A stretch of DNA of 37,277 nucleotides, from positions 1 through 37,277 of the forward strand of contig CBDUXP010000036.1 of the NCBI GenBank assembly GCA_965371225.1. The letters run 5' to 3'. Under the pieces are notes generated by a model, which did not search any database, was not told the DNA's origin, and was given only the letters and a program-made list of their open reading frames with translations. Source of the stretch: CBDUXP01 sp965371225 [NCBI: uncultured bacterium]. GTDB lineage: Bacteria > Abyssobacteria > SURF-5 > CBDUXP01. This document shows positions 24,569 through 37,118 of the stretch, piece after piece (the first letter of the stretch is position 1; each line of letters starts with the position of its first letter). A program made the translations under genes and the position numbers.

Positions 24569-26250
24569 AAGAGACCCCTGCCGAAGCCGAAATCGCCAGC
24601 CACCGCCTGATGCTCCGCGCCGGCCTCATCGACAAGGTCGGCGCGGGCTTGTATACGCTGCTGCCGCTGGGGCTGCGCGTCGCCCAGAAGGTGGAGCGAA
24701 TCGTGCGCGAGGAGATGAATCGCGCCGGCGCGCAGGAACTGCTCATGCCCGCGATCACCCCGGCGGACCTCTGGCAGGAATCCGGGCGGTGGGACGTGTA
24801 CGGCGAGGAGCTGCTCCGCATGCGCGACCGGCACGGCCGCGAATACTGCATGGGCCCCACGCACGAGGAGGCCATCACCAGCACCGTGCGCCACGTGCTC
24901 AAGAGTTACCGGCAGCTCCCCGCCAACCTCTATCAGATCCAGGTGAAATTCCGCGATGAAATCCGGCCGCGGTTCGGCGTCATGCGCGGGCGGGAGTTCA
25001 TCATGAAAGACGGGTACTCGTTCGACCGGGATCCGGCCGGCCTCGACGTGACGTACGGGAAGATGCACGAGGCGTACACGGCCATCTTTTCGCGCTGTGG
25101 CCTCCGGTTCCGGCCCGTGCTGGGGGACTCGGGGGCCATCGGCGGCGACGAATCGCACGAGTTCATGGTGCTCGCGGAATCGGGGGAGAGCCAGGTGCTC
25201 AGTTGCCCCGACGATGCCTGCGGCTATGCGGCCACGGACGAAACGGCCGAGGGGCAGCGCCACTTCCCGGCGTCGGACGACGCCCCCGCCGAGCTGACCA
25301 AGGTGGATACGCCGGGCATGGGCAAAGTCGCCGAGGTGGCCGCGTTCCTCAACGTGGCACCGGCGCGGCTCGTGAAGAGCTTGCTCTACATGCACGGGGA
25401 CCAGGTCGTGGCCGCGCTCGTACCCGGCGACCGCGAGCTGAGCGAACCCAAGCTGCGCAAGCTGCTCGGTGCGGACGCCGTTACCTTGGCCAACGAGCAA
25501 ACCGTCCGCGCCGTGACGGGGGCGCCCGTGGGATTCGCCGGTCCCGTCCAGCTCGAAGGCGTCCACCTCGTGGCGGATACCGCCATCCGCGAGATGCGGA
25601 ATGCGGTGACCGGCGCCAACGCGGCCGACGCGCACTACACCGGCGTGAACCCCGGCCGCGATTTCACCGTGGACACCTACGCGGACCTGGTGACCACGGA
25701 AGCGGGGGACGGCTGTCCCCGGTGCGGCAAACCCCTCGGCGTGTTTCGCGGCATCGAGGTGGGCCAAATCTTCAAGATCGGCACGAAGTACAGCGACGCC
25801 ATGGAAGCATTCTACCAGGACGAGGATGGAACGATGCGCCCGTTCGTCATGGGGTGCTACGGGATCGGGATTACCCGTACCGTCGGCGCGGCGATCGAAC
25901 AGCACCATGATGACGACGGGATACAGTGGCCGGAGGCGTTGGCGCCCTACCTCGTGCTGGTGACGCCGACGGCCATGAACAACGAGGCCGTGGTCGAGAC
26001 CGCCGAACGCCTCTACGAAGAGTTGACAGCCGCGGGCGTGGAAGTCCTGTTTGACGACCGGGACGAGCGGGCCGGTGTGAAGTTCAAGGATGGGGATCTC
26101 ATCGGCATCCCGTGGCGCGTGACCATCGGCCCGCGCGGGCTCAAGGACGGCACAGTGGAAATCCGCTCCCGGCACACGGGCGAGGTGGACGCCGTCCCCG
26201 TGGATGACGCCGTAGCGGCGTTGCGGGACCGCCTCCCGGACGCGATGTAG
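24535..26250 (+). CDS. proS: prolyl-tRNA synthetase, bacterial type with editing insertion
   Basis: A 571-residue class II synthetase that charges tRNA-Pro. The opening LKETPAEAEIASHRLMLRAG, motif 1 region and motif 2 (QIQVKFRDEIRPRFGVMRGREF) are typical of bacterial ProRS. The INS editing domain (about 225-405) separates motifs 2 and 3, and motif 3 is GCYGIGITRTVGAAIEQ. The C-terminal anticodon-binding domain starts near residue 470 (PYLVLVTPTAMNNEAV). ATG at 24535 lies inside the 3' end of ispG. At the start of the insertion the cysteine pair is spaced CPDDAC rather than the usual CP.C. Confidence 0.96.
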   Translation: MRWTRAYIPTLKETPAEAEIASHRLMLRAGLIDKVGAGLYTLLPLGLRVAQKVERIVREEMNRAGAQELLMPAITPADLWQESGRWDVYGEELLRMRDRHGREYCMGPTHEEAITSTVRHVLKSYRQLPANLYQIQVKFRDEIRPRFGVMRGREFIMKDGYSFDRDPAGLDVTYGKMHEAYTAIFSRCGLRFRPVLGDSGAIGGDESHEFMVLAESGESQVLSCPDDACGYAATDETAEGQRHFPASDDAPAELTKVDTPGMGKVAEVAAFLNVAPARLVKSLLYMHGDQVVAALVPGDRELSEPKLRKLLGADAVTLANEQTVRAVTGAPVGFAGPVQLEGVHLVADTAIREMRNAVTGANAADAHYTGVNPGRDFTVDTYADLVTTEAGDGCPRCGKPLGVFRGIEVGQIFKIGTKYSDAMEAFYQDEDGTMRPFVMGCYGIGITRTVGAAIEQHHDDDGIQWPEALAPYLVLVTPTAMNNEAVVETAERLYEELTAAGVEVLFDDRDERAGVKFKDGDLIGIPWRVTIGPRGLKDGTVEIRSRHTGEVDAVPVDDAVAALRDRLPDAM

Positions 26251-28901
26251 TGGCGGGCGAGATTCCCACCCGCTTCGATCCCGCCGCGGTCGAAGCCCGC
26301 GTGTACAGCTACTGGGAGGAGGGGAATTTCTTCGACAGCGATCCCGACCCCGCCAAGCAGCCGTACACCATCATGATCCCGCCGCCGAACGTGACCGCGG
26401 CCTTGCACATGGGCCACGCGTTCGACAACGCCTGCCAGGACGTGTTCATTCGCTACCACCGCGCGCGCGGGCGGGAGACCCTCTGGATGCCCGGCACCGA
26501 CCACGCCGGCATCGCGACCCAAAACGTCGTGGAGCGGCAACTGCGCGAGGAAGGCCTCACGCGCCACGACCTGGGGCGTGAAGCGTTCGTCGACCGCGTC
26601 TGGGCGTGGCGCGAACACTACGGCGACCGCATTCTCCAACAGCTCCGCCGCCTCGGTGCGTCCTGCGACTGGCGGCGCACGGCGTTCACCATGGACGACC
26701 CCCGCAGCCGCGCCGTGACCGAGGCGTTCGTCCGCCTGTTCGAGAAGGGGCTCATCTACCGCGGCAAGTACATCGTCAACTGGTGCCCCCGCTGCCAGAC
26801 GGCGTTGAGCAACGAAGAGGCGGTGCCCCACGACACGGCAGGGCATCTCTGGCACGTGCGGTATCCCATCGCCGGAACGGCGGACTTCGTCGTGGTGGCC
26901 ACCACGCGGCCCGAGACCATGCTCGGGGATACGGGCGTAGCTATCCACCCCAAGGATGACCGCTATCGCGATCTGGTGGGCAAGACCGTCACCTTGCCCC
27001 TCCTCAACCGCGCGTTGCGCGTGATCGAGGATGACTTCGTCGACCGGGAGTTCGGCACGGGCGTGGTCAAGGTCACCCCGGCGCACGATCCGAACGATTT
27101 CCTCATGGGCGAGCGGCACGACCTCCCGCGGATCAACGTGATGGACGAGGACGGCACGATCAATGCCGAGGGGGGACCGTACGCGGGGTTGGACCGGTTC
27201 GAGGCGCGCCGGAAGGTCGTGGCCGACCTCGAGGCCCAGGGCCTGCTAGTCAAGGTCGAGGACCACCAGCACGCGGTCCCGCAGTGCGACCGCTGTAGCA
27301 CGATCATCGAGCCGTACCTGAGCGAACAGTGGTTCGTGAAAATTCAGCCCCTCGCCGACCGCGCACTGCAGGCCGTGCGGGACGGGCGCGTCCGGTTCCA
27401 CCCCGAACGCTTCACGACGAACTACGTGCGGTGGATGGAGAACATTCGGGACTGGTGCATTAGCCGCCAACTGTGGTGGGGGCACCGCATCCCCGTCTAC
27501 TACTGTGATGCCTGCGGGGAGCAGATGGTGTGCCGTGAGGCGCCGGCCGCATGCGGAAAGTGCGGCAGCGCAGACGTCCGGCAGGACGAGGACGTGCTCG
27601 ACACGTGGTTCAGCTCGTGGCTCTGGCCGTTCACCACGCTGGGGTGGCCCGAGCAGACGCCCGAACTCGCCTATTACTATCCCACGGACACGCTCGTGAC
27701 CGGCCACGAGATCCTGTACCTGTGGGTTTCGCGCATGATCATGAGCGGGCTGGAATTCATGGGCGATGTGCCATTCCGCGACGTGTATCTCCACGGCATG
27801 ATTCGCGACGCGCAGGGGCGCAAGATGAGCAAGAGCCTCGGCAACGGGATCGATCCGATCGACCTGTTCGATCGGTACGGCGCCGACGCGACGCGCTTCG
27901 CCATCGTGCGCCTCACCGCCGAGGGGCAGGACCTCAACTTCGCTTCAGAGATGACCGAAGTGGGCCGCAATTTCTGCAACAAATTGTGGAACGCGTTCCG
28001 GCTCGTGGAAATGCAGTTGCCCGAAGAGTTCGCGCGGGCACCCACCGCCTGGGAGGCGCTGCCGCGCGCCGCGCTGCCCGACCGCTGGATTCTCAGCCGG
28101 CTCGCCCACACCGCCCACGCGGTAGGGGAGAACATCGACCAGTTCCACCTGCACGAAGCGCTCGATCGCATCTACCACTTCTTCTGGAGCGACTTCTGCG
28201 ATTGGTATCTGGAGATGGCGAAGGTGCGCTGGTACGGCGAAGACCCGGCCGCCCAGTCCGAGGCCCAAGTCGTCGCCTACAACGTGCTCCGGGGCATCAT
28301 TGTCATGCTCCATCCCTTCGTGCCGTTCATCTGCGAGGAGATGTGGCAGACCCTCGGCGCGCACCGCGACCGGCCGTTGATAACACATGCGTGGCCCGAC
28401 CCGCCGGCCACCTTCATTGATGAGCGCCTGGAGGCCGAGCAGAAGATCGTCCACGACCTCATCGCCTTCGTGCGGAATGTGCGCGCGGAGTACAACGTCA
28501 AGCCCGGCGCGGAAGTAGATGTCTACATCACCGCCACGGCGGCCGAGACCGCGGCCATGTTGCGCGCGGAGCGCGACACGATTCGGCGCCTGGGGCGGGT
28601 GGGCGGCCTCACCATCGACGCGCAACCCGACGTGCCCCAGCCGGCAGCCGCGGGCGTGGTCGGCGAGCTGGAGATCGCGTTGCCCCTCGCGGGGCTGGTG
28701 GACTTGGAGAAAGAACGGCAGCGGCTGGCAAAGGAGTTGGAGACCGTGGAGCGCAATCTCGGCAACATGCGCCAAAAGCTCGAGAACCCGACCTTCCTCG
28801 AAAAAGCCCCCGCCGAGTTGGTCGCGAACACCCGCAGCCGGGTGGCGGAACAAGACGGCCGGGCCGAGAAGCTGCGCGCGAGCCTGGCCGCGCTCGGCTG
28901 A
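26250..28901 (+). CDS. valS: valyl-tRNA synthetase
   Basis: An 883-residue class I synthetase. HIGH is present as HMGH (53-56) after IPPPNVTA, and KMSKS at 525-529 after RDAQGR. The CP1 editing domain (about 190-340) has TTRPETMLGDT. A zinc-knuckle-like cysteine set (YCDACGEQM, CGKCG) precedes the KMSKS half. The anticodon domain follows, and the last 65 residues are the coiled-coil tRNA-binding arm (LEKERQRLAKELETVERNL). The start is GTG at 26250, sharing the G of the proS stop (TAGTG). It ends the five-gene unit begun by dxr. Confidence 0.97.
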   Translation: MAGEIPTRFDPAAVEARVYSYWEEGNFFDSDPDPAKQPYTIMIPPPNVTAALHMGHAFDNACQDVFIRYHRARGRETLWMPGTDHAGIATQNVVERQLREEGLTRHDLGREAFVDRVWAWREHYGDRILQQLRRLGASCDWRRTAFTMDDPRSRAVTEAFVRLFEKGLIYRGKYIVNWCPRCQTALSNEEAVPHDTAGHLWHVRYPIAGTADFVVVATTRPETMLGDTGVAIHPKDDRYRDLVGKTVTLPLLNRALRVIEDDFVDREFGTGVVKVTPAHDPNDFLMGERHDLPRINVMDEDGTINAEGGPYAGLDRFEARRKVVADLEAQGLLVKVEDHQHAVPQCDRCSTIIEPYLSEQWFVKIQPLADRALQAVRDGRVRFHPERFTTNYVRWMENIRDWCISRQLWWGHRIPVYYCDACGEQMVCREAPAACGKCGSADVRQDEDVLDTWFSSWLWPFTTLGWPEQTPELAYYYPTDTLVTGHEILYLWVSRMIMSGLEFMGDVPFRDVYLHGMIRDAQGRKMSKSLGNGIDPIDLFDRYGADATRFAIVRLTAEGQDLNFASEMTEVGRNFCNKLWNAFRLVEMQLPEEFARAPTAWEALPRAALPDRWILSRLAHTAHAVGENIDQFHLHEALDRIYHFFWSDFCDWYLEMAKVRWYGEDPAAQSEAQVVAYNVLRGIIVMLHPFVPFICEEMWQTLGAHRDRPLITHAWPDPPATFIDERLEAEQKIVHDLIAFVRNVRAEYNVKPGAEVDVYITATAAETAAMLRAERDTIRRLGRVGGLTIDAQPDVPQPAAAGVVGELEIALPLAGLVDLEKERQRLAKELETVERNLGNMRQKLENPTFLEKAPAELVANTRSRVAEQDGRAEKLRASLAALG

Positions 28902-28927
28902 CGCTCGGCACCGGATCGCCGCCCACG

Positions 28928-28933
28928 TATACT
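28928..28933 (+). promoter_or_regulatory. possible -10 (TATACT) before the 55-residue protein
   Basis: TATACT at 28928-28933 lies 24 bases before the start codon at 28958. The -35 region (TCGGCA at 28905-28910, 17-base spacing) is weak. Confidence 0.45.
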
Positions 28934-28957
28934 GGGCACGAGGTTCGAAGACGCTGA

Positions 28958-29125
28958 ATGGCCAGACCCGGTGGCTTCGCCCGTCTCAGTCAGTGGTTCT
29001 GGGCGACCGTAATCCTCGTGCTCATCCTCGGCGGCTGCCTCCTGTCGTACGCCTTCCGCGATACGGAGTGGGTCAACCCCGATATCCAGCAACGGGATTG
29101 GCTCGAACGGAAGGAGCGGCGCTGA
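28958..29125 (+). CDS. 55-residue lipoprotein or single-pass membrane protein
   Basis: The frame runs from ATG at 28958 to TGA at 29123-29125 and is too short for many gene finders. Residues 1-10 are basic, 13-32 are hydrophobic (WFWATVILVLILGGCLLS), and the remaining 23 are charged (FRDTEWVNPDIQQRDWLERKERR). LGGC at 24-27 fits a lipobox, so Cys27 could be lipidated and leave a 29-residue surface peptide; if uncleaved, it is a one-span protein with its charged tail outside the span. A -10 element sits just upstream. Known families were not recognised. It faces the small minus-strand pair, ending 12 bases from it. Confidence 0.6.
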   Translation: MARPGGFARLSQWFWATVILVLILGGCLLSYAFRDTEWVNPDIQQRDWLERKERR

Positions 29126-29137
29126 GTGGCTGGGGGC

Positions 29138-29311
29138 CTACGAGTCGTAATACTGGAGGTGGCCCTTGGGCGACTGCTGGATCTCTCGTAGGTCGATGTT
29201 CCGGTACGCCCGCTGTCGCAGCCGCCGCAACGCATGGGTGCGGGTGGGCGCCACCAGCGTGCCCGTCTCGCGAAACTCTCCCCGGTGAGCTTGATATATA
29301 TACGCTTTCAT
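29138..29311 (-). CDS. 57-residue protein resembling the N-terminus of GspF/PilC
   Basis: ATG at 29311-29309, stop TAG at 29140-29138. The sequence follows the pattern seen at the start of GspF/PilC proteins: aromatic strand ending in Ala (YIYQA), a turn with TG (ETGTLVAPT), then a helix with Ala and Leu-Arg (HALRRLRQRAY) and a final I.LRE strand. It aligns without gaps to the gene just upstream (29333-29497 part), with twelve identities in the first 44 positions (M1, A8, R14, T16, G17, A21, T23, A27, L31, R32, I39, R42). It stops where the GspF fold would continue; no secretion or pilus genes are nearby. Function unknown. Confidence 0.6.
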   Translation of the reverse strand: MKAYIYQAHRGEFRETGTLVAPTRTHALRRLRQRAYRNIDLREIQQSPKGHLQYYDS

Positions 29312-29332
29312 CACTGGTCCGTTCTGCCGGGG

Positions 29333-29527
29333 TTACGCCTGGGGCTGCCCAACGTCCAAGCGGTCCAATTGGCGAATCTGGATGCGGTCCATCCCGGTCA
29401 GCCGCAGAATCTGCATCGCCCCGAACACGGTGCGCGCACAGATGCGGCCGGTCACCCGGCGGCCGCGCTGCTGCGCCTCGAACTGAAAGCGCAGCATTCC
29501 TCGGGGGTGCGGGACAGGAGTCGGCAT
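29333..29527 (-). CDS. small paralog of the neighbouring GspF-N-like protein (54-64 residues)
   Basis: Stop TAA at 29335-29333. Either of two starts is possible: ATG 29527 (64 residues) or ATG 29497 (54 residues). The shorter one gives a gap-free match to the neighbour from residue 1, but its GAGGA purine run touches the ATG; the longer adds MPTPVPHPRG. The core LRFQFEAQQRGRRVTG, then ICARTVFGAMQILRLTG and IQIRQL, is a near-textbook GspF/PilC N-terminal pattern (aromatic-x-aromatic-x-Ala, Gly-x-x-x-x-Gly, Ala, Leu-Arg, Gly, I-x-I-R). It lies 21 bases upstream of the second copy and probably shares its transcript. No promoter was identified. Function unknown. Confidence 0.55.
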   Translation of the reverse strand: MPTPVPHPRGMLRFQFEAQQRGRRVTGRICARTVFGAMQILRLTGMDRIQIRQLDRLDVGQPQA

Positions 29528-29690
29528 ATGGGGAGTCAAAGCGCAAGCCCGGGGCCAATGGGACGCCCCAACGCGGGGCGGCCCCAAACCCGCCCGCCGC
29601 GCCGCTTCTGCCCAGCGCCGTGGCGGGGGCCACGCCGGACGCCGGGTCCCCCGACGGCAGAATGCTCCCCGGGGGCGGCAAAGGGGGCCC

Positions 29691-31307
29691 ATGCCTGATA
29701 CCGGCACCCTGACTGGCGCCGGCCGGTCCATCGACGGGGATCTGCGCCGCGACTTCGCCAGTATCCGCCGCTATTTCGCCGGCGGCGACCCCCGGCAAGC
29801 CACGGTGGTGCTGCCCGACTTGGCCGGGTCGCTCCGCCCCTTCCTCAGCGAGGAGACCCGCGCCGGCATTCGGGAGCACAACCATGCCTGCTCCTGTGGT
29901 GATGTCGCGCTGGGGAACATCGCCATGCTGGATCACCAGGACGTGACCGTGGTGGTCACCACAATCGAACCCGGCCTCCTGACCGGGCCGTTGCAGGATC
30001 TGTACAAAGTCCTGACGTGCGTCCGCTTGGCCGCCTATTGCCGGGAGACGCTGGGCCTGCGGACCGTGCCCGTCTGCTGGCTCGCCACCGGCACCCTCCA
30101 GACCTCCCGCGCCCGGGAAGTGCGTGTGGTCAACGCCGACGATCGCCTGGTGGCCCTGACCTATGAGCCGACGGCCCTTCCGCCGCACACCCCCATCGGC
30201 GCAGTCCCCCTGGAGGAGCATCTGGATTTCCAGTTGCGCTTGTTGAGTCGGGACACGGCCAACTCGGATTACAAGCGCTACCTGATCGACATGCTGGTGA
30301 ACACCCGCGAGCGCAGCGCCACCCTGGGCGAGTGGACCGCGCGGCTGCTCCATGGGCTTTTCCATATCTACGGGTTGATCGTGCTGGACGAACGCCAGCC
30401 GTATGCCACCGCACAGGCCGCCCGCTGCCTGACGGAGCCGCACGCGTGGGGGGCGCGGCCGGCGCGGGTGGTGGGGGAGATGGCCGCCACACTGGCCGAA
30501 CAGGAATACGCCGCCGCGGGGCCCAAGGCCGGCGCGACGCCCTTCGCGTTTCGGGATGCCGACGGCCTCGAAGCGTGGACCGAGGAAGACGGCCGCTTTG
30601 TGAGCACCCGCGGGCGGAGCATGTCCGCGGACCCCATGCGCAAGGAAGTGGCGCGGCGACATGCGGACCTTCAGGTGGCGGACTGGATGCGCCCGCTGGT
30701 TCAGGCCAGTTGGCTGCCGGTGCTGACCGCGGTGGTGGCCCCGGCGGAGACGCGGCTATACGCCACCCTCGGCGACCTCTACGAGCAGGGCCGCCTCCCC
30801 ATGCCCATGGTCTTTCCGTACGCCCGGCTGGTGCTCGTGGAACGGCACATCCAGCAAGTCCTGAACAAGTACGGGGTGGAACTGAGCGACTTCGTCCATG
30901 CGCGCAAGGTGCTGACGGATCGCACGCTCGCGAAGGACCTCCCCCGGCCCGTGATCGCCGCCACTGACCGCAAGCAGGACGTGCTGCAGGCCGTGCTCGA
31001 CGAATTGCGCGAGGAAGTCGCCCACTCGAACCCCGAACTCACCGATCGGCTGGACCGCATCAAACGCGATCTTGGCGTGAGCCTCGAAGATCTCCGTCGG
31101 GAACTCATCGACGCCAAGACCGAATCGCCGTACGTGGTCTCCGCACACCTGGAACGCGCCCGGGCGCATCTCTTTCCCGAAGGCAAACCCCAGGAGCGCG
31201 TGCTCAACATCTTCCCCTACCTGTTCGCCCACGGCATTCAGCTGATCAGCCGCCTGTCCACCGATCTCGACCTGTTCGATTTCGACGTACAGGTCGTCAA
31301 GCTGTAG
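29691..31307 (+). CDS. BshC-like protein (bacillithiol cysteine-ligase family) with altered conserved motifs
   Basis: 538 residues matching the length and layout of BshC, the enzyme that adds cysteine to GlcN-malate to make bacillithiol. Shared landmarks are PGLLTGPLQDLYKVLTCVRLA (read as two adjoining segments, from residue 94), a segment parallel to 'GPgEi.Yw' (APAETRLYATLGDLYEQG), ERHIQQVLNKYGV, and the C-terminal QERVLNIFPYLFAHG with a closing VQVVKL. Two conserved features are missing: the GGQQ/TGQQ before GL is TTIE (90-93), and the E-D-H-D after the F-W strand is GTLQ (WLATGTLQ, 130-137). 'PR' in the MP..PR motif is PY. It is therefore a diverged relative that may have another activity or none. 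A coiled-coil region precedes the C-terminal part. ATG at 29691 follows a GGGGG run. Confidence 0.72.
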   Translation: MPDTGTLTGAGRSIDGDLRRDFASIRRYFAGGDPRQATVVLPDLAGSLRPFLSEETRAGIREHNHACSCGDVALGNIAMLDHQDVTVVVTTIEPGLLTGPLQDLYKVLTCVRLAAYCRETLGLRTVPVCWLATGTLQTSRAREVRVVNADDRLVALTYEPTALPPHTPIGAVPLEEHLDFQLRLLSRDTANSDYKRYLIDMLVNTRERSATLGEWTARLLHGLFHIYGLIVLDERQPYATAQAARCLTEPHAWGARPARVVGEMAATLAEQEYAAAGPKAGATPFAFRDADGLEAWTEEDGRFVSTRGRSMSADPMRKEVARRHADLQVADWMRPLVQASWLPVLTAVVAPAETRLYATLGDLYEQGRLPMPMVFPYARLVLVERHIQQVLNKYGVELSDFVHARKVLTDRTLAKDLPRPVIAATDRKQDVLQAVLDELREEVAHSNPELTDRLDRIKRDLGVSLEDLRRELIDAKTESPYVVSAHLERARAHLFPEGKPQERVLNIFPYLFAHGIQLISRLSTDLDLFDFDVQVVKL

Positions 31308-31309
31308 CG

Positions 31310-33726
31310 TTACCGCGCCCGCTCGGCGACGTCGAGCACGGCAAGCAGGCCGGGATCGTTCGGGGCGCGCTGCAAGCCCCGGCGCGCGGCGTGCGCCGCG
31401 TCGTCCAACCGCCCCGCCGCCAAATACGCCCGGCCCAACCCCCGCAGAATCGTCGGCGTATCCGGCACCAGCGCGTCAGCCCGCTCGTACGCAAGGATGG
31501 CCTCTTCCGGATTGTCCCCTTTCAATGTGTACTCGCCGACCAGCATCCACCATGCGGGTTGGTCCGGAGCCAGCTCCGCGGCTCGGCGGGCCGCCTCCAA
31601 CGCCGCCGCGCCATCTCCCGCTTGCAGGCGCTCGGCGGCGTACGTCGCATGCGCTTGGGGCGCATCGGGGAATGCGGCCACCAGCGCGTGCGCCGCGTCG
31701 GCCGCGGCCGGGGCCTGCTGCGTGGCGAGCAGGAGGTCGACCCGTAGCCTGGCCGCCTCCAGGTGCTCCGAGTTGTTGGCAACGAAGACCTCAACTGCCG
31801 TGACGGCCGCAGCGAGCCCCGGCTCCGGGGTCAGGCGTACGTACGAGTCCAGGGCGGCGAAATGGTCCGGCGCCACGCGCAGGGCCACGCTCGCCAAGTA
31901 ACGCGCGTGGCCGGGCTCGCCGGTGGCCGCGGCGTTCTCTGCCTCCGCAAGCACGCGTGCAACCAAACGCGCGTCTGCTGCGCGCGCTTGCGCGAGGCGC
32001 GCTTCACCGTCCGCGCCCCTGCCGGCCGTCACAAACGCGGTGCCCGCCTCCGCCAGGAAGAGCGGAGCGGACGCGCCGCCGGCGATGGCCCGATCGAAGA
32101 CGTCCGCGGCCTCGTCCCACCGCTCCGCCCGCGCCAGCGCGCGGCCCCACCACTGGTAATTCTCCTCGGTCGGCCGCAGTCCGGCCGCGACGCCGAACGC
32201 TTTGGCTGCGGCCTCGAGTTCATCCACCCCGTATGCGGAGCGCCCCAGTGGCCACCACCCCTCCACATAGTCAGGGTTCGCCAGGGTGGCCTGCCGGAAG
32301 GCCTCGTACGCGGGGCGGGCCTCCCCCAGGTTGAGGTGCGCCAGGCCGCGATTGTACCAACCCAAGTAGTAGCTCGGTGCCAGCTCCGTAGCCCGCACGT
32401 ACCCGTCCCGCGCCTGCTCGTGGTGCCCCGCATCCAAGTGGGCGCGGGCGAGGGCCATGACCGCTTCCGGGGCGTTGGGCTGATGGCGCAACGAATCCTC
32501 GAACAGCGCGAAGTCGTTGTCCCACACCGGCACGTGGCGCACCGTACCGATGGCGTAGGCGCCCGCGATGACTGCGGCCCCCACGGTGGCGAGCGCGGCC
32601 CGCTTCCGGGCGAGGACGCTGAAACCCGTCGCCACGAGCACGCACCACCCGACGCTCGGGAGGTATAAGAACCGCTCGGCGAGGAGCACCTTGAACGGCA
32701 GGATCTGCATCACGGGCAAAATCGTGATGGCGGTCCAGGCCGCGGCGAACGCGACGTGGGGAAAGCGGCGATACAGGCCGCCGCCGGCGAGGGTCGCTCC
32801 AATGATCCCGAGCCCGAGCAAAACCGCCGGCTCAGTCACCGCGGTGCGGAGGTGTTCCTCGTAGATGGCGACAAGCGGGGTACCGAACGCGAGCAGCCGG
32901 GCGTAAGGCCCCGTCAGGCTGATGGCCGTCAACCCATTGGTCCAGACCGTGCCGCCCCAATACGGATGATTCGTCACCGACGACAGCACGGCGCCGCGGA
33001 CCGCCAGATACAGTACGGTCAGCACTGCAGCCGGCAGGCAGCGCACTGCGAGCGAAGGGACGCGCCGGTCGCCGTCGTGGTTGCGAAACCAGAGGCACAA
33101 CGCCAGCGCCGCGGGCAGGGTCGCGGCCGACTCCTTCGCCAGCAGGCCCCACACCGCCCCCGCACACCCAAGTACCCACCATCCCCACCGGACCCGCGCG
33201 CCGAATGCCTGGAGCCAGGCATACAGTGCGAACAGAAACCCCAGCGCCGCCGTGCTGTCCGTGCGACCGGTAATCCATGCGACGGCTTCGATGTGTACCG
33301 GATGCACCGCGAACAAGACCGCGCTCCAGAAGGCGAGGTGCAGGCCCCCGCCTGCGGGCGCGTCCTCCGCGAAGACCCGACGGACGATGCCGAACACGAG
33401 CAGACTGCACAGGGCGTGCAACACCAGGTTCGTGAAGTGGTAGCCGATCGGCGCCGGACCGAAGACTTGGGTGTCCAGGAAGAAGGTCAAGTTGCGGACC
33501 GGCCGGTAGTACCCGATGCTCCGGGGATCTTCCCGCACCTGCCACGCATCGGTCACGAACATGCGCGGCACGCTGGACCAGGTGCGTAGCGATTCGTTGC
33601 CTTCGACAAAGTGATGGTCCGTCCAGACGAACCCGCCGTCGAGCGCGCCCAAGTAAGGCAGGACCGCGCACAGGAGGATGAGGACGGGCAGCAATGCGCG
33701 GCGGGCGGGGGCCCCCGCCGCCGGGC

Positions 33727-33730
<4 letters not shown>
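31310..33730 (-). CDS. TMTC-like GT-C membrane protein with TPR tail
   Basis: 806 residues from GTG at 33730, overlapping the bioA stop (GTGA). The N-terminal half is polytopic: after the first span an acidic/aromatic loop (WTDHHFVEGNESL), the GYYRPVRNLTFFLDT motif, HPVHIEAVAWITGRTD, and AKES in the middle, as in the eukaryotic TMTC1-4 and bacterial DUF1736 proteins, which are O-mannosyltransferase relatives. From about residue 435 it becomes soluble and consists of TPR repeats (APEAVMALARAHLDAGHHEQARDGY..., repeated at least six times), which would lie outside the membrane. It is the last gene of the bioF-D-A transcript; a link to biotin is not evident. It ends two bases from the BshC-like gene. 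Confidence 0.8.
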
Positions 33731-37053
<3,323 letters not shown>

Positions 37054-37068
37054 GGTAGGGGAAGGGCG

Positions 37069-37097
37069 AGTCTAGTGAGGTGCCTGGGGTCTGTCAA
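37069..37097 (-). promoter_or_regulatory. promoter of the biotin operon
   Basis: On the minus strand: TTGACA (37097-37092), 17-base spacer, TAGACT (37074-37069). The predicted start is near 37062, so the leader is only about 10 bases before the bioF ATG. No BirA-type operator was recognised, though a short leader could overlap one. Confidence 0.8.
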
Positions 37098-37118
37098 CCA
37101 AACCTGCCCCCTGGTTGA

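Noticed and set aside
24565-26175. A 536-codon open frame antisense to proS
   Set aside because: Same reason: no family signal, no start context, and full overlap with a certain gene.
29138-29527. Reading the small pair as broken GspF genes
   Set aside because: Both end cleanly with no continuing GspF similarity in any frame on the minus strand, and both are equally short, which fits stand-alone proteins better than two parallel truncations.
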